Of a stretch of DNA of 6,502 nt, positions 1 through 6,150 are shown piece after piece; position 1 is the stretch's first letter; every line of letters starts with the position of its first letter. The notes under the pieces are model-generated. The model made no database searches. It was not told where the DNA came from and saw only the letters and a list, made by a program, of their open reading frames with translations. A program made the translations under genes and the position numbers. The stretch is from positions 2,368 to 8,869 of the forward strand of contig DOUW01000396.1 of NCBI GenBank assembly GCA_003520365.1, in the 5' to 3' direction. The stretch comes from Massilia sp. (lineage in GTDB: Bacteria > Pseudomonadota > Gammaproteobacteria > Burkholderiales > Burkholderiaceae_D).

Positions 1-493
1 CGGCGATGCGCAGCAGGCCGGTGAGCGTGTGCGCGGGGCCGGCGGCCGCGGCGCAGGGATTGCCCTCGGCGCGGCGCGCGGGATAGCGCTGCGCGGTATT
101 GCCGGAGGCGGGAATGAAGCCGCGGTTCACCAGGACGACGCTGCCGTCGGTGGTGCACAGCGGGGTGAGGAGCCAGAAACCGGCGCCCAGTTCGGAAACG
201 GCCTGGACCGGCGTGGTGTAGTCGTAGAGGAAGCGGCCGGCGAGACGCACGTGCCGGTATTCGTCGGAGTCTTTGGTGACTTGCGCCCAACGTTCGGGGG
301 CGGGCGGGGAAACGGGAGCCGCGCCGACGCGCGACTCCACCCTTTCAATCAGGGCCAGTTTCCACTGCAGGCGAACCACCTGCCAGGTCCCCAGCCCCGC
401 GAACAGCACGATCAGGAGCAACCCGAGGATCGCGAGGATCACCCGGCCAATAGCGCGCGGCCGGACGGCTGCCTGATCGTGCGTCGACATCAT
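1..493 (-). CDS. SURF1-family cytochrome oxidase assembly protein (3' end outside window)
   Basis: SURF1 proteins are inner-membrane assembly factors of heme-copper oxidases, usually with two transmembrane helices flanking a periplasmic domain; they help place heme in subunit I. The 164 codons visible here are open to the window edge. A short basic N-terminus is followed by a membrane helix at about residues 15-35. It runs into G-T-W-Q-V-V-R-L-Q-W-K (35-45), the family's signature at the end of helix 1. Further family-like stretches are Y-R-H-V-R-L-x-G-R-F (79-88), G-F-W-L-L-T-P-L (105-112) and V-N-R-G-F-I-P (122-128). The second helix, with the conserved histidine known from the family, lies outside the window. 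Two adjacent in-frame ATGs (493 and 490) are possible starts. I chose 493 because it makes an ATGA overlap with the cyoD stop, which implies translational coupling. No clear Shine-Dalgarno is seen. Family assignment is firm; the heme handled is inference. Confidence 0.9.
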   Translation of the reverse strand, partial: MMSTHDQAAVRPRAIGRVILAILGLLLIVLFAGLGTWQVVRLQWKLALIERVESRVGAAPVSPPAPERWAQVTKDSDEYRHVRLAGRFLYDYTTPVQAVSELGAGFWLLTPLCTTDGSVVLVNRGFIPASGNTAQRYPARRAEGNPCAAAAGPAHTLTGLLRIA

Positions 494-897
494 TGCATGT
501 CGTGCGCGCCGTGACCGGTCACGGCAGCGGCGTCGCCCATGCCGGGCATCATGTTGGCGTTCATGTGGTACATGACCCAGATCGAGCCCGACAGCACGAT
601 CACCAGCAGGATCAGCGTCAGGATCAACGCCATCATGTTCCAGCCGCCTTCCGATTTCGCGTTCAGGTGCAGGAAGTAAATCATGTGCACGACCAGCTGG
701 ACCGCGGCGAAGCCGAGGATGACGAACTTGGTCGTCTCCGGCGGCAGCACGTTGCCCATCACCAGCCAGAACGGGATGACGGTCAGGATCACGGCCAGCA
801 CGAAGCCGATCGTGTAGTCCTTCAGGCTGTAGTGCACGCCCGGCTCGTCGCCATGGCCGTGGCCATGGAGGGCGTCGTTGTGGTGGTGGGCGCTCAT
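490..897 (-). CDS. cyoD: Cytochrome bo3 ubiquinol oxidase subunit IV
   Basis: Small membrane subunit of the quinol oxidase, thought to assist assembly and stability around the CuB site of subunit I; it binds no cofactor. The 135-residue product has three predicted helices (about 29-49, 57-77 and 88-110). It carries the CyoD signatures I-L-T-V-I-P-F-W (37-44), F-L-H-L-N (75-79), K-S-E-G-G-W-N-M (81-88) and G-S-I-W-V-M (104-109). It is longer than the E. coli protein (109 residues, from memory). The extra length is a His-rich N-terminus (H4-H6, then alternating H-G) and a Met/His-containing tail after residue 116. The ATG overlaps the cyoC stop as ATGA, and GGGAG at 905-909 lies 7 nt upstream, a good ribosome binding site inside cyoC. 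Its stop overlaps the SURF1 start in the same way. Confidence 0.96.
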   Translation of the reverse strand: MSAHHHNDALHGHGHGDEPGVHYSLKDYTIGFVLAVILTVIPFWLVMGNVLPPETTKFVILGFAAVQLVVHMIYFLHLNAKSEGGWNMMALILTLILLVIVLSGSIWVMYHMNANMMPGMGDAAAVTGHGAHDMQ

Positions 898-1532
898 GGC
901 AGGACTCCCATCAGGTAGACAAAGGTGAACACGAAGATCCAGACGACGTCCAGGAAGTGCCAGAACATCGACAGGCAGGACAGGCGGCGCATGTTTTCAA
1001 CCGACAGGCCGTGCTTGCCAAGTTGGAACATCAGCGTCACCAGCCACACGATACCGAACAGCACGTGCAGGCCGTGGGTGCCGACCAGCGAGAAGAACGC
1101 GGTCAGGAAGCCGCTGCGCGACGGACCAGCACCTTCGTGGATCAGGTGGTAGAACTCGTACAGTTCCAGGCCCAGGAAGCACACGCCGAGCAGGCCGGTG
1201 ATGCCGAGCCAGAGCTGGGCCGCGCCCAGCTTCTTGGCCTGGGCCGAGATCATCGCGAAGCCGAAGGTGATCGACGACACCAGCAGGAAGGCCGTGTTGA
1301 TGGCCACCAGCTGCAGGTCGAACAGTTCGGCCCCGGTCGGGCCGCCCGCATAGTTGCGGCCCAGTACGGCGTAGGTCGCGAACAGCGAGGCGAAGATGAG
1401 GCAGTCGCTCATCAGGTAGATCCAGAAGCCCAGCAGGGTGCCGTTCTCCGGATGATGCTCGCGCACGTGGTATTCGCGCGCAGCGGCGCCGCCGACGGCG
1501 CCGTTCATGGTCGTTGCGTGATTGTTAGACAT
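894..1532 (-). CDS. cyoC: Cytochrome bo3 ubiquinol oxidase subunit III
   Basis: Integral membrane subunit of the quinol oxidase, homologous to cytochrome oxidase subunit III; it packs against subunit I and carries no redox centre. The 212-residue product has five predicted helices and a soluble, His-containing N-terminus (residues 1-30). The E. coli-type five-helix architecture is clear from [10 protein letters not shown] (35-44), A-G-G-P-T-G (62-67), E-L-Y-E-F-Y-H-L-I (123-131), G-P-S-R-S-G-F-L (136-143), V-G-T-H-G-L-H-V (150-157) and [10 protein letters not shown] (190-199). E123 lies in the segment matching the conserved acidic helix of subunit III. Its length is close to E. coli CyoC (204, from memory). 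The start overlaps the last 8 nt of cyoB, with GGAAG only 3 nt before the ATG, so initiation probably depends on termination of cyoB translation. No alternative identity is plausible. Confidence 0.97.
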   Translation of the reverse strand: MSNNHATTMNGAVGGAAAREYHVREHHPENGTLLGFWIYLMSDCLIFASLFATYAVLGRNYAGGPTGAELFDLQLVAINTAFLLVSSITFGFAMISAQAKKLGAAQLWLGITGLLGVCFLGLELYEFYHLIHEGAGPSRSGFLTAFFSLVGTHGLHVLFGIVWLVTLMFQLGKHGLSVENMRRLSCLSMFWHFLDVVWIFVFTFVYLMGVLP

Positions 1533-3528
1533 GAGCTTCCAGCAATTTAGTACGTGCGTTCTCGGTACGGGTCACTTCGTCGGCCGAGATGTAGAAATCG
1601 CGCTTGTAATTGAACGTGTGGACAATGATCGCGACCATCATGGCGAAGAAGCCCAGGCCGGTCAGCAGCCACATGTGCCAGATGATGCCGAAACCGACGA
1701 CCATCGACAGCGCGGCGATCACGAAACCTGCCCAGGTGTTCTTCGGCATGTGAATCTCGACGTAGTCGTTCAGCGGACGCTTCCAGCCATTCTTCTTCAT
1801 GTCGGCGAAGGTGTCGTTGTCGTACACCACCGGCGTGAAGGCGAAGTTGTAGTCAGGCGGCGGCGACGAGGTCGACCATTCCAGGGTACGGCCGTCCCAC
1901 GGGTCGCCGGTGACGTCCCGCAGCTTGTCGCGGTTTTTCCAGGTCATGAAGAACTGCATCAGCAGTGCGCCGATACCGGCGGCGATCATCAGGGTGCCGA
2001 ACAGCGAGATCATGAACAGCGGCTGCAGTTCCGGATCTTCGAAGTGGCTCATGCGGCGGGTGACACCCATGAAGCCCAGGACGTACGGCGGCATGAAGGC
2101 GAACCAGAAGCCGATCGACCACAGCCAGAACGAGATCTTGCCCCAGAACTGGTCGAGCTTGATGCCGAAGGCCTTCGGGAACCAGTAGTTGATGCCGGCG
2201 AACAGGCCGAACAGCACGCCGCCGATGATCACGTTGTGGAAGTGCGCCACCAGGAACAGCGAGTTGTGCAGCACGAAGTCGGCCGCCGGGATGGCCAGCA
2301 TCACGCCGGTCATGCCGCCGATGGTGAAGGTCAGCATGAACGAGACCGTCCACATCATCGGCAGCTCGAAGCGGATGCGGCCGCGGTACATGGTGAACAG
2401 CCAGTTGAAGATCTTCGCGCCGGTCGGGATCGAGATGATCATCGTGGTGATGCCGAAGAACGAGTTGACGCTCGCGCCGCTGCCCATGGTGAAGAAGTGG
2501 TGCAGCCAGACCAGGTAGGACAGGACCATGATGACGACGGTCGCGTACACCATCGAGGTGTAGCCGAACAGGCGCTTGCCGCAGAAGGTCGCGACGACTT
2601 CCGAGAAGATACCGAAGGCCGGCAGGATCAGGATGTACACCTCCGGGTGGCCCCAGATCCAGATCAGGTTCACGTACATCATGGCGTTGCCGCCGCGGTC
2701 GTTCGTGAAGAAGGCGGTGTCGAACAGGCGGTCCATGCCCAGCATGGCCAGCACGGCGGTCAGGATCGGGAACGAAACCACGATCAGGATGTTGGTGCAC
2801 AGCGAGGTCCAGGTGAAGACAGGCATCTTCATCAGGTCCATGCCCGGCGCGCGCATCTTGATGATGGTCACGACCAGGTTAACGCCTGACAGCAAGGTAC
2901 CCACACCCGCGATCTGCAATGACCAGATGTAGTAGTCGACCCCGACACCCGGACTTGCCAGGATGCCCGACAGCGGCGGGAAGGCCAGCCAGCCGGTGCG
3001 TGCGAATTCGCCGACGAACAGCGAAGCCATCACCAGGACGGCGCCCATGGCGGTCATCCAGAACGAGAAGTTGTTCAGGAACGGGAAGGCGACGTCGCGG
3101 GCGCCGATCTGCAGCGGCACGACGTAGTTCATCAGGCCGGTCACGAACGGCATCGCCACGAAGAAGATCATGATCACGCCGTGGGCGGTGAAGACCTGGT
3201 CGTAGTGGTGCGGCGGCAGGAAGCCGGCGTTCTCGCCGAACGAGATCGCCTGCTGGGCGCGCATCATGAGGGCGTCGGCGAAGCCGCGCAGGAACATGAT
3301 CAGGCCGAGCACCATGTACATGATGCCGATTTTCTTGTGGTCGATGCTGGTGAACCAGTCGTGCCACAAGGTGCCCCACAGGCGGAACTTGGTGATCAGG
3401 GCCACCAGGGCCAGGCCACCAACGAGCACGCCTGCGAAGGTAGCGATCAGGATGGGCTCGTGGAACGGAATCGCGTCCCAGCTGAGCCGTCCGAAGATAA
3501 GCTTCGTCAAGTCAAATGAGTCTTGCAT
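1525..3528 (-). CDS. cyoB: Cytochrome bo3 ubiquinol oxidase subunit I
   Basis: Catalytic subunit of the proton-pumping quinol oxidase in the inner membrane: it takes electrons from ubiquinol through a low-spin heme to the high-spin heme/CuB centre and reduces O2 to water. The 667-residue sequence aligns with E. coli CyoB by eye without gaps at a constant offset of +10 through the catalytic core. All key residues are present. Low-spin heme ligands are H116 and H431, and the high-spin heme ligand is H429. CuB ligands are H294, H343 and H344, with the cross-linking Y298 in G-H-P-E-V-Y. The D-channel has D145 and E296, and the K-channel K372. Quinol-site residues R81, D85, H108 and Q111 are all kept. 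The ten extra N-terminal residues precede the usual F-G-K/R-L-S start. ATG 3528 is chosen because GAAGAAG (3534-3540) lies 5 nt upstream, across the cyoA stop. Whether the high-spin heme is O or A cannot be read from the sequence. Confidence 0.99.
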   Translation of the reverse strand: MQDSFDLTKLIFGRLSWDAIPFHEPILIATFAGVLVGGLALVALITKFRLWGTLWHDWFTSIDHKKIGIMYMVLGLIMFLRGFADALMMRAQQAISFGENAGFLPPHHYDQVFTAHGVIMIFFVAMPFVTGLMNYVVPLQIGARDVAFPFLNNFSFWMTAMGAVLVMASLFVGEFARTGWLAFPPLSGILASPGVGVDYYIWSLQIAGVGTLLSGVNLVVTIIKMRAPGMDLMKMPVFTWTSLCTNILIVVSFPILTAVLAMLGMDRLFDTAFFTNDRGGNAMMYVNLIWIWGHPEVYILILPAFGIFSEVVATFCGKRLFGYTSMVYATVVIMVLSYLVWLHHFFTMGSGASVNSFFGITTMIISIPTGAKIFNWLFTMYRGRIRFELPMMWTVSFMLTFTIGGMTGVMLAIPAADFVLHNSLFLVAHFHNVIIGGVLFGLFAGINYWFPKAFGIKLDQFWGKISFWLWSIGFWFAFMPPYVLGFMGVTRRMSHFEDPELQPLFMISLFGTLMIAAGIGALLMQFFMTWKNRDKLRDVTGDPWDGRTLEWSTSSPPPDYNFAFTPVVYDNDTFADMKKNGWKRPLNDYVEIHMPKNTWAGFVIAALSMVVGFGIIWHMWLLTGLGFFAMMVAIIVHTFNYKRDFYISADEVTRTENARTKLLEAHV

Positions 3529-3530
3529 GG

Positions 3531-4544
3531 TTACTTCTTCACAGAATTAGTAGGGGTTTCGCAGACCTCGGCCGCGGCTTCCGCCTGGGCCACCTGGCGC
3601 GTCGCGTCCTGCAGGTTGCGGATCGCCACGTCGTTGCGGTGGCGCTGCATGTCGGCGTGCATCTGCTCGTTCATGCAGACGGCGCCTTCGGCCACGCAAC
3701 GGTTCACGACTGCGTTGAACAGGGCCGGCTGGACGGTGCCGTAGGTACGGACCGGATCCTTTTCCGACGGCTTTTCCAGGGCCAGGTACTCGTTGCGCGA
3801 CAGTTCGCCGCCCGAGCTCTTGACCTTCTGGACCCAGGCGTCGAAGTCGCCCGCGGTCACGCCCTTGTAGGCGAAACGCATGTGCGAGAAACCGTCGCCG
3901 CTGAAGTGTGCCGACAGGCCCTTGTAGTCGCCGGTCTTGTTCAGCACCGCGTTCAGGGTCGTCTCCATGCCCGGCATCGTGTAGATCATGCCAGCCAGGG
4001 TCGGGATGTAGAAGGTGTTCATCACGGTCGACGAGGTCAGCTTGAAGCGGATCGGGGTGTCGATCGGGGTCACCAGCTCATTGACCGTCGCGATGCCCTG
4101 CTCCGGGTAGATGAAGAGCCACTTCCAGTCCAGCGACACGACCTGCACTTCGAGCACCTTGTGCTCGGCCGTGACCGGGCGGTGTTCGTCGATGCGGTCC
4201 AGCGGACGATAGGGGTCGAGCTTGTGGGTGCTGATCCAGGTGATCAGGCCCAGCGCGATGATGATCAGGAGCGGCGCGCCCCAGATCACCAGTTCGAGCT
4301 TGGTCGAATGGTCCCAGTCCGGTTCGTATCTCGCGTTCGCCCCTTTACGGTATTTCCAGGCGAAGACGACGGTCAGGATCATCACCGGGACGATGATGAT
4401 CAACATGAGCAGGACCGATATGGTGATCAGTTCTGCCTGCTGCTTTGCAATGTCGCCGGAGGGATTCATCACTACCGTGTTGCAGCCGGACAGCGCTGCA
4501 AGCAGGAGCAAGGAAAGTCCGGGACGGACAATTTTAGGAATCAT
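3531..4544 (-). CDS. cyoA: Cytochrome bo3 ubiquinol oxidase subunit II (lipoprotein)
   Basis: Subunit II of the quinol oxidase, with a periplasmic cupredoxin-fold domain. The 337-residue product starts with a lipoprotein signal peptide: basic start, hydrophobic core, L-S-G-C with the modified Cys at 21. Two helices follow (about 40-63 and 85-106). The periplasmic domain contains [11 protein letters not shown] (140-150), V-M-N-T-F-Y-I-P (174-181) and the Y-T-M-P-G-M region (188-193). The segment matching the CuA loop of cytochrome c oxidases (about 214-222) has no cysteines, so CuA is absent, as expected for a quinol oxidase. The tail after about residue 270 is longer than in E. coli and carries C283, C290 and C328. 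ATG 4544 is the first possible start, because an in-frame TAG lies four codons upstream. Only a weak ribosome binding site is visible. It is the first gene of the operon, 2 nt before cyoB. Confidence 0.98.
   Translation of the reverse strand: MIPKIVRPGLSLLLLAALSGCNTVVMNPSGDIAKQQAELITISVLLMLIIIVPVMILTVVFAWKYRKGANARYEPDWDHSTKLELVIWGAPLLIIIALGLITWISTHKLDPYRPLDRIDEHRPVTAEHKVLEVQVVSLDWKWLFIYPEQGIATVNELVTPIDTPIRFKLTSSTVMNTFYIPTLAGMIYTMPGMETTLNAVLNKTGDYKGLSAHFSGDGFSHMRFAYKGVTAGDFDAWVQKVKSSGGELSRNEYLALEKPSEKDPVRTYGTVQPALFNAVVNRCVAEGAVCMNEQMHADMQRHRNDVAIRNLQDATRQVAQAEAAAEVCETPTNSVKK
3534..3540 (-). promoter_or_regulatory. Ribosome binding site of cyoB inside the cyoA end
   Basis: The minus strand reads GAAGAAG here, 5 nt before the cyoB ATG, with the cyoA stop TAA falling between them. 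This purine-rich site fixes the cyoB start. It also means ribosomes finishing cyoA cover the cyoB initiation region, so subunits II and I are probably made in a coupled ratio. Confidence 0.6.
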
Positions 4545-4558
4545 GCTAGGTATCTAAC

Positions 4559-4587
4559 GTTACATGGGAATGAGAACATGCTACTGT
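4559..4587 (+). promoter_or_regulatory. Candidate sigma-70 promoter for the MFS transporter gene
   Basis: GTTACA (4559-4564, 4 of 6 matches to the -35 consensus) is followed after 17 nt by TACTGT (4582-4587, 3 of 6 matches to the -10). A TG one base before the -10 gives an extended -10 arrangement. Transcription would begin near 4594, leaving a leader of about 95 nt. The match is modest and could be chance in an A/T-richer stretch. The same bases overlap the only -10-like element seen for cyoA on the other strand. Confidence 0.25.
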
Positions 4588-4676
4588 ACTGCTAACGGCC
4601 TTCGTTGCACATTGGACGTTTTGTCCCACCCTTGCCCAGGCCAGGGGGAAGCGCAGGCCCTGTACTTGACCTACCT

Positions 4677-4680
4677 GGAG
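4677..4680 (+). promoter_or_regulatory. Ribosome binding site that sets the MFS start
   Basis: GGAG lies 8 nt before ATG 4689. This favours 4689 over the upstream in-frame TTG at 4605. The 28 residues added by the TTG start are Pro/Gly-rich and unlike a transporter N-terminus. Confidence 0.7.
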
Positions 4681-4688
4681 ACGAAGAT

Positions 4689-6032
4689 ATGCAAAGCTCG
4701 ACGACGTACGGCGGCGCAGGTGCCGCTCCAATCACGGCCCCGCACAGCGGGGCCCGCAACATCAATGCCCGCGATGCCCACATATCGCCGGGCGAGATCG
4801 CAGTCGGTGTGGTCATTGGCCGCGCCTCCGAATATTTCGACTTCTTCGTCTACGCCATCGCCTCGGTGCTGGTCTTTCCAGCAGTATTTTTCCCGTGGGC
4901 CGATCGGCTTGAGGGCACACTCTACTCGTTTACGATTTTTGCGTTCGCATTCATCGCGCGCCCGATCGGCACCATTGTCTTCATGGCAATCCAGCAGCGC
5001 TTCAGTCGTGAAATAAAGCTCACCATGGCGTTGTTCCTGATCGGTACCGCCACGGTCACGATTTCCTTCCTGCCAACGTATGCCCAGATCGGCAGCACCT
5101 CGATCGTCCTGCTCGCGCTGATGCGCATCGCCCAGGGCGTGGCCCAGGGCGGCTCCTGGGACGGCCTGCCCTCGCTGCTGGCCCTGAACGCGCCCGAGCA
5201 CAAGCGCGGCTGGTACGCGATGCTGGGCCAGCTCTCGGCCCCACTCGGCTTCCTGATCGCCGCCGGCCTGTTCGCCTACCTGATCGACAACCTGCAGACC
5301 GACGACTTCCTGGTCTGGGGCTGGCGCTTCCCGTTCTTCGTGGCATTCGCGATCAACGTCGTCGCCCTGTTCGCGCGCCTGCGCCTGGTCTCGACCACCG
5401 AGTACTCGCGCCTGCTCGACGCCCATGAACTGGATCCGGCCCCGGTCGGCGAACTGGTCAGCACCCAGGGCACCAACATCGTGATCGGCGCCCTCGCCGC
5501 CCTGGCCAGCTACGCCCTGTTCCACCTGGTGACCGTGTTCCCGCTGTCCTGGATCCAGCTCTACGACACGCGCCCGATCAGCGACTTCCTCTACCTGCAG
5601 ATGTGGGGCGCGGCGATCGCTGCCGTCTGCATCCTGGTGTCCGGCCTGGTCGCCGACAAGGTCGGCCGCCGCACCACGCTGGGCACCCTGGCGGCCCTGA
5701 TCGCGATCTTCTCGGCCTTCGTGCCGATGCTGATGGACGGCGGCGAAGCCGGCCAGAACGCCTTCATCCTGATCGGCTTCGCCTTGTTGGGCCTGTCCTA
5801 TGGACAGGCCGCGGGGGCGGTGACCTCGAACTTCCAGCAGCGCTTCCGCTACACCGGCGCCGCGCTGACCTCGGACCTGGCCTGGCTGGTCGGCGCCGCC
5901 TTTGCCCCGCTGGTCGCGCTCGGCCTGTCGGCCCACTTCGGCCTGGGCTACGTCAGCCTCTACCTGCTGTCGGGCGCGGTCGGTTCGCTGGCGGCGCTGT
6001 CGCTGAACCGCAAGCTCGAGATCCGCGACTAA
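4689..6032 (+). CDS. MFS transporter, metabolite:H+ symporter-like
   Basis: A 447-residue inner-membrane protein with about 12 hydrophobic segments, typical of the major facilitator superfamily. Features resembling the metabolite:H+ symporter (ProP/ShiA-like) group are: G-R-A-S-E-Y-F-D-F-F-V-Y in helix 1 (44-55), F-A-F-I-A-R-P-I-G-T-I-V-F (86-98), L-P-T-Y-A-Q-I-G (128-135), R-I-A-Q-G-V-A-Q-G-G (146-155) and W-R-F-P-F-F (212-217). The loop 8-9 motif G-L-V-A-D-K-V-G-R-R (319-328) is complete, but the matching loop 2-3 motif (about 98-107) reads M-A-I-Q-Q-R-F-S-R-E, without the usual Gly-Asp and second Gly. The first 131 codons use A/T-ending codons far more often than the rest. The substrate is unknown; organic acids, amino acids or osmolytes would be typical of the group. 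A terminator follows directly, so it is probably transcribed alone. I recall an MFS gene next to cyo operons in other Burkholderiales, but this is unchecked. Confidence 0.9.
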   Translation: MQSSTTYGGAGAAPITAPHSGARNINARDAHISPGEIAVGVVIGRASEYFDFFVYAIASVLVFPAVFFPWADRLEGTLYSFTIFAFAFIARPIGTIVFMAIQQRFSREIKLTMALFLIGTATVTISFLPTYAQIGSTSIVLLALMRIAQGVAQGGSWDGLPSLLALNAPEHKRGWYAMLGQLSAPLGFLIAAGLFAYLIDNLQTDDFLVWGWRFPFFVAFAINVVALFARLRLVSTTEYSRLLDAHELDPAPVGELVSTQGTNIVIGALAALASYALFHLVTVFPLSWIQLYDTRPISDFLYLQMWGAAIAAVCILVSGLVADKVGRRTTLGTLAALIAIFSAFVPMLMDGGEAGQNAFILIGFALLGLSYGQAAGAVTSNFQQRFRYTGAALTSDLAWLVGAAFAPLVALGLSAHFGLGYVSLYLLSGAVGSLAALSLNRKLEIRD

Positions 6033-6052
6033 GCGCGCACCTTCGGCACCGG

Positions 6053-6090
6053 ATTCCGGCGGGCCCTTGCGGGTCCGCCAGAATTTTTTT
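6053..6090 (+). terminator. Intrinsic terminator after the MFS gene
   Basis: GGCGGGCCC (6058-6066) pairs with GGGTCCGCC (6071-6079) around a TTGC loop, nine pairs including one G-U. After a single C/A mismatch the stem extends by ATTC (6053-6056) with GAAT (6081-6084). Seven T's follow (6084-6090). Stem strength and the T-run directly after it make this a textbook rho-independent terminator on the plus strand, starting 21 nt past the MFS stop codon. Confidence 0.92.
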
Positions 6091-6150
6091 ATCCGCGGCG
6101 GGTCGAAGCCATATTCGTCCCAGGACCTTTCTCGTTTTCCCTGCCACATC

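Larger units (their letters stand above)
4545..4688. promoter_or_regulatory. Divergent control region between cyoA and the MFS transporter gene
   Basis: These 144 bp separate the minus-strand cyo operon from the plus-strand transporter gene and must hold both sets of start signals. The region is visibly richer in A/T than the surrounding genes. A perfect 8-bp palindrome TAACGTTA sits at 4555-4562, starting 10 nt before the cyoA ATG on the minus strand. The hexamer CTAACG occurs twice on the plus strand (4554-4559 and 4592-4597). I could not find a convincing sigma-70 pair for cyoA. The nearest is a TACAGT -10-like hexamer on the minus strand at 4582-4587 with a poor -35. I recognise no clear FNR, Fur or ArcA site by eye. 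Confidence 0.6.

Noticed and set aside
214..222. Possible CuA-like site in CyoA because of S-H-M at residues 220-222 (positions given here are protein residues)
   Set aside because: Both CuA cysteines are missing from this loop and the His does not fall at the ligand position when the Met is aligned, so it is a quinol-oxidase-type domain.
29..514. Plus-strand open frame of 161 codons at the left edge
   Set aside because: It lies opposite the SURF1 reading frame, which has clear family motifs; the plus-strand product has none.
1522..2889. Long plus-strand open frame of 455 codons opposite cyoB
   Set aside because: Its translation is rich in His, Asp, Gln, Arg and Glu with no domain or membrane pattern, as expected from the antisense of a strongly GC3-biased gene. 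The other strand is unambiguously cyoB.
3181..4595. Plus-strand open frames opposite the cyoB start and all of cyoA
   Set aside because: Antisense shadows; the minus-strand proteins have full-length family matches with catalytic residues and a lipobox.
4614..4626. Inverted repeat GGAC-gtttt-GTCC in the transporter leader
   Set aside because: The arms are only 4 bp and do not extend; this is expected by chance in a region of this size.
4605..4688. TTG at 4605 as an upstream start adding 28 residues to the MFS protein
   Set aside because: The added residues are Pro/Gly-rich, no ribosome binding site precedes the TTG, and ATG 4689 has GGAG at good spacing.
4546..4816. Small minus-strand open frames of 61 and 74 codons across the intergenic region
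   Set aside because: Both overlap the divergent control region and the MFS start, have no recognisable motif, and show no convincing ribosome binding site.
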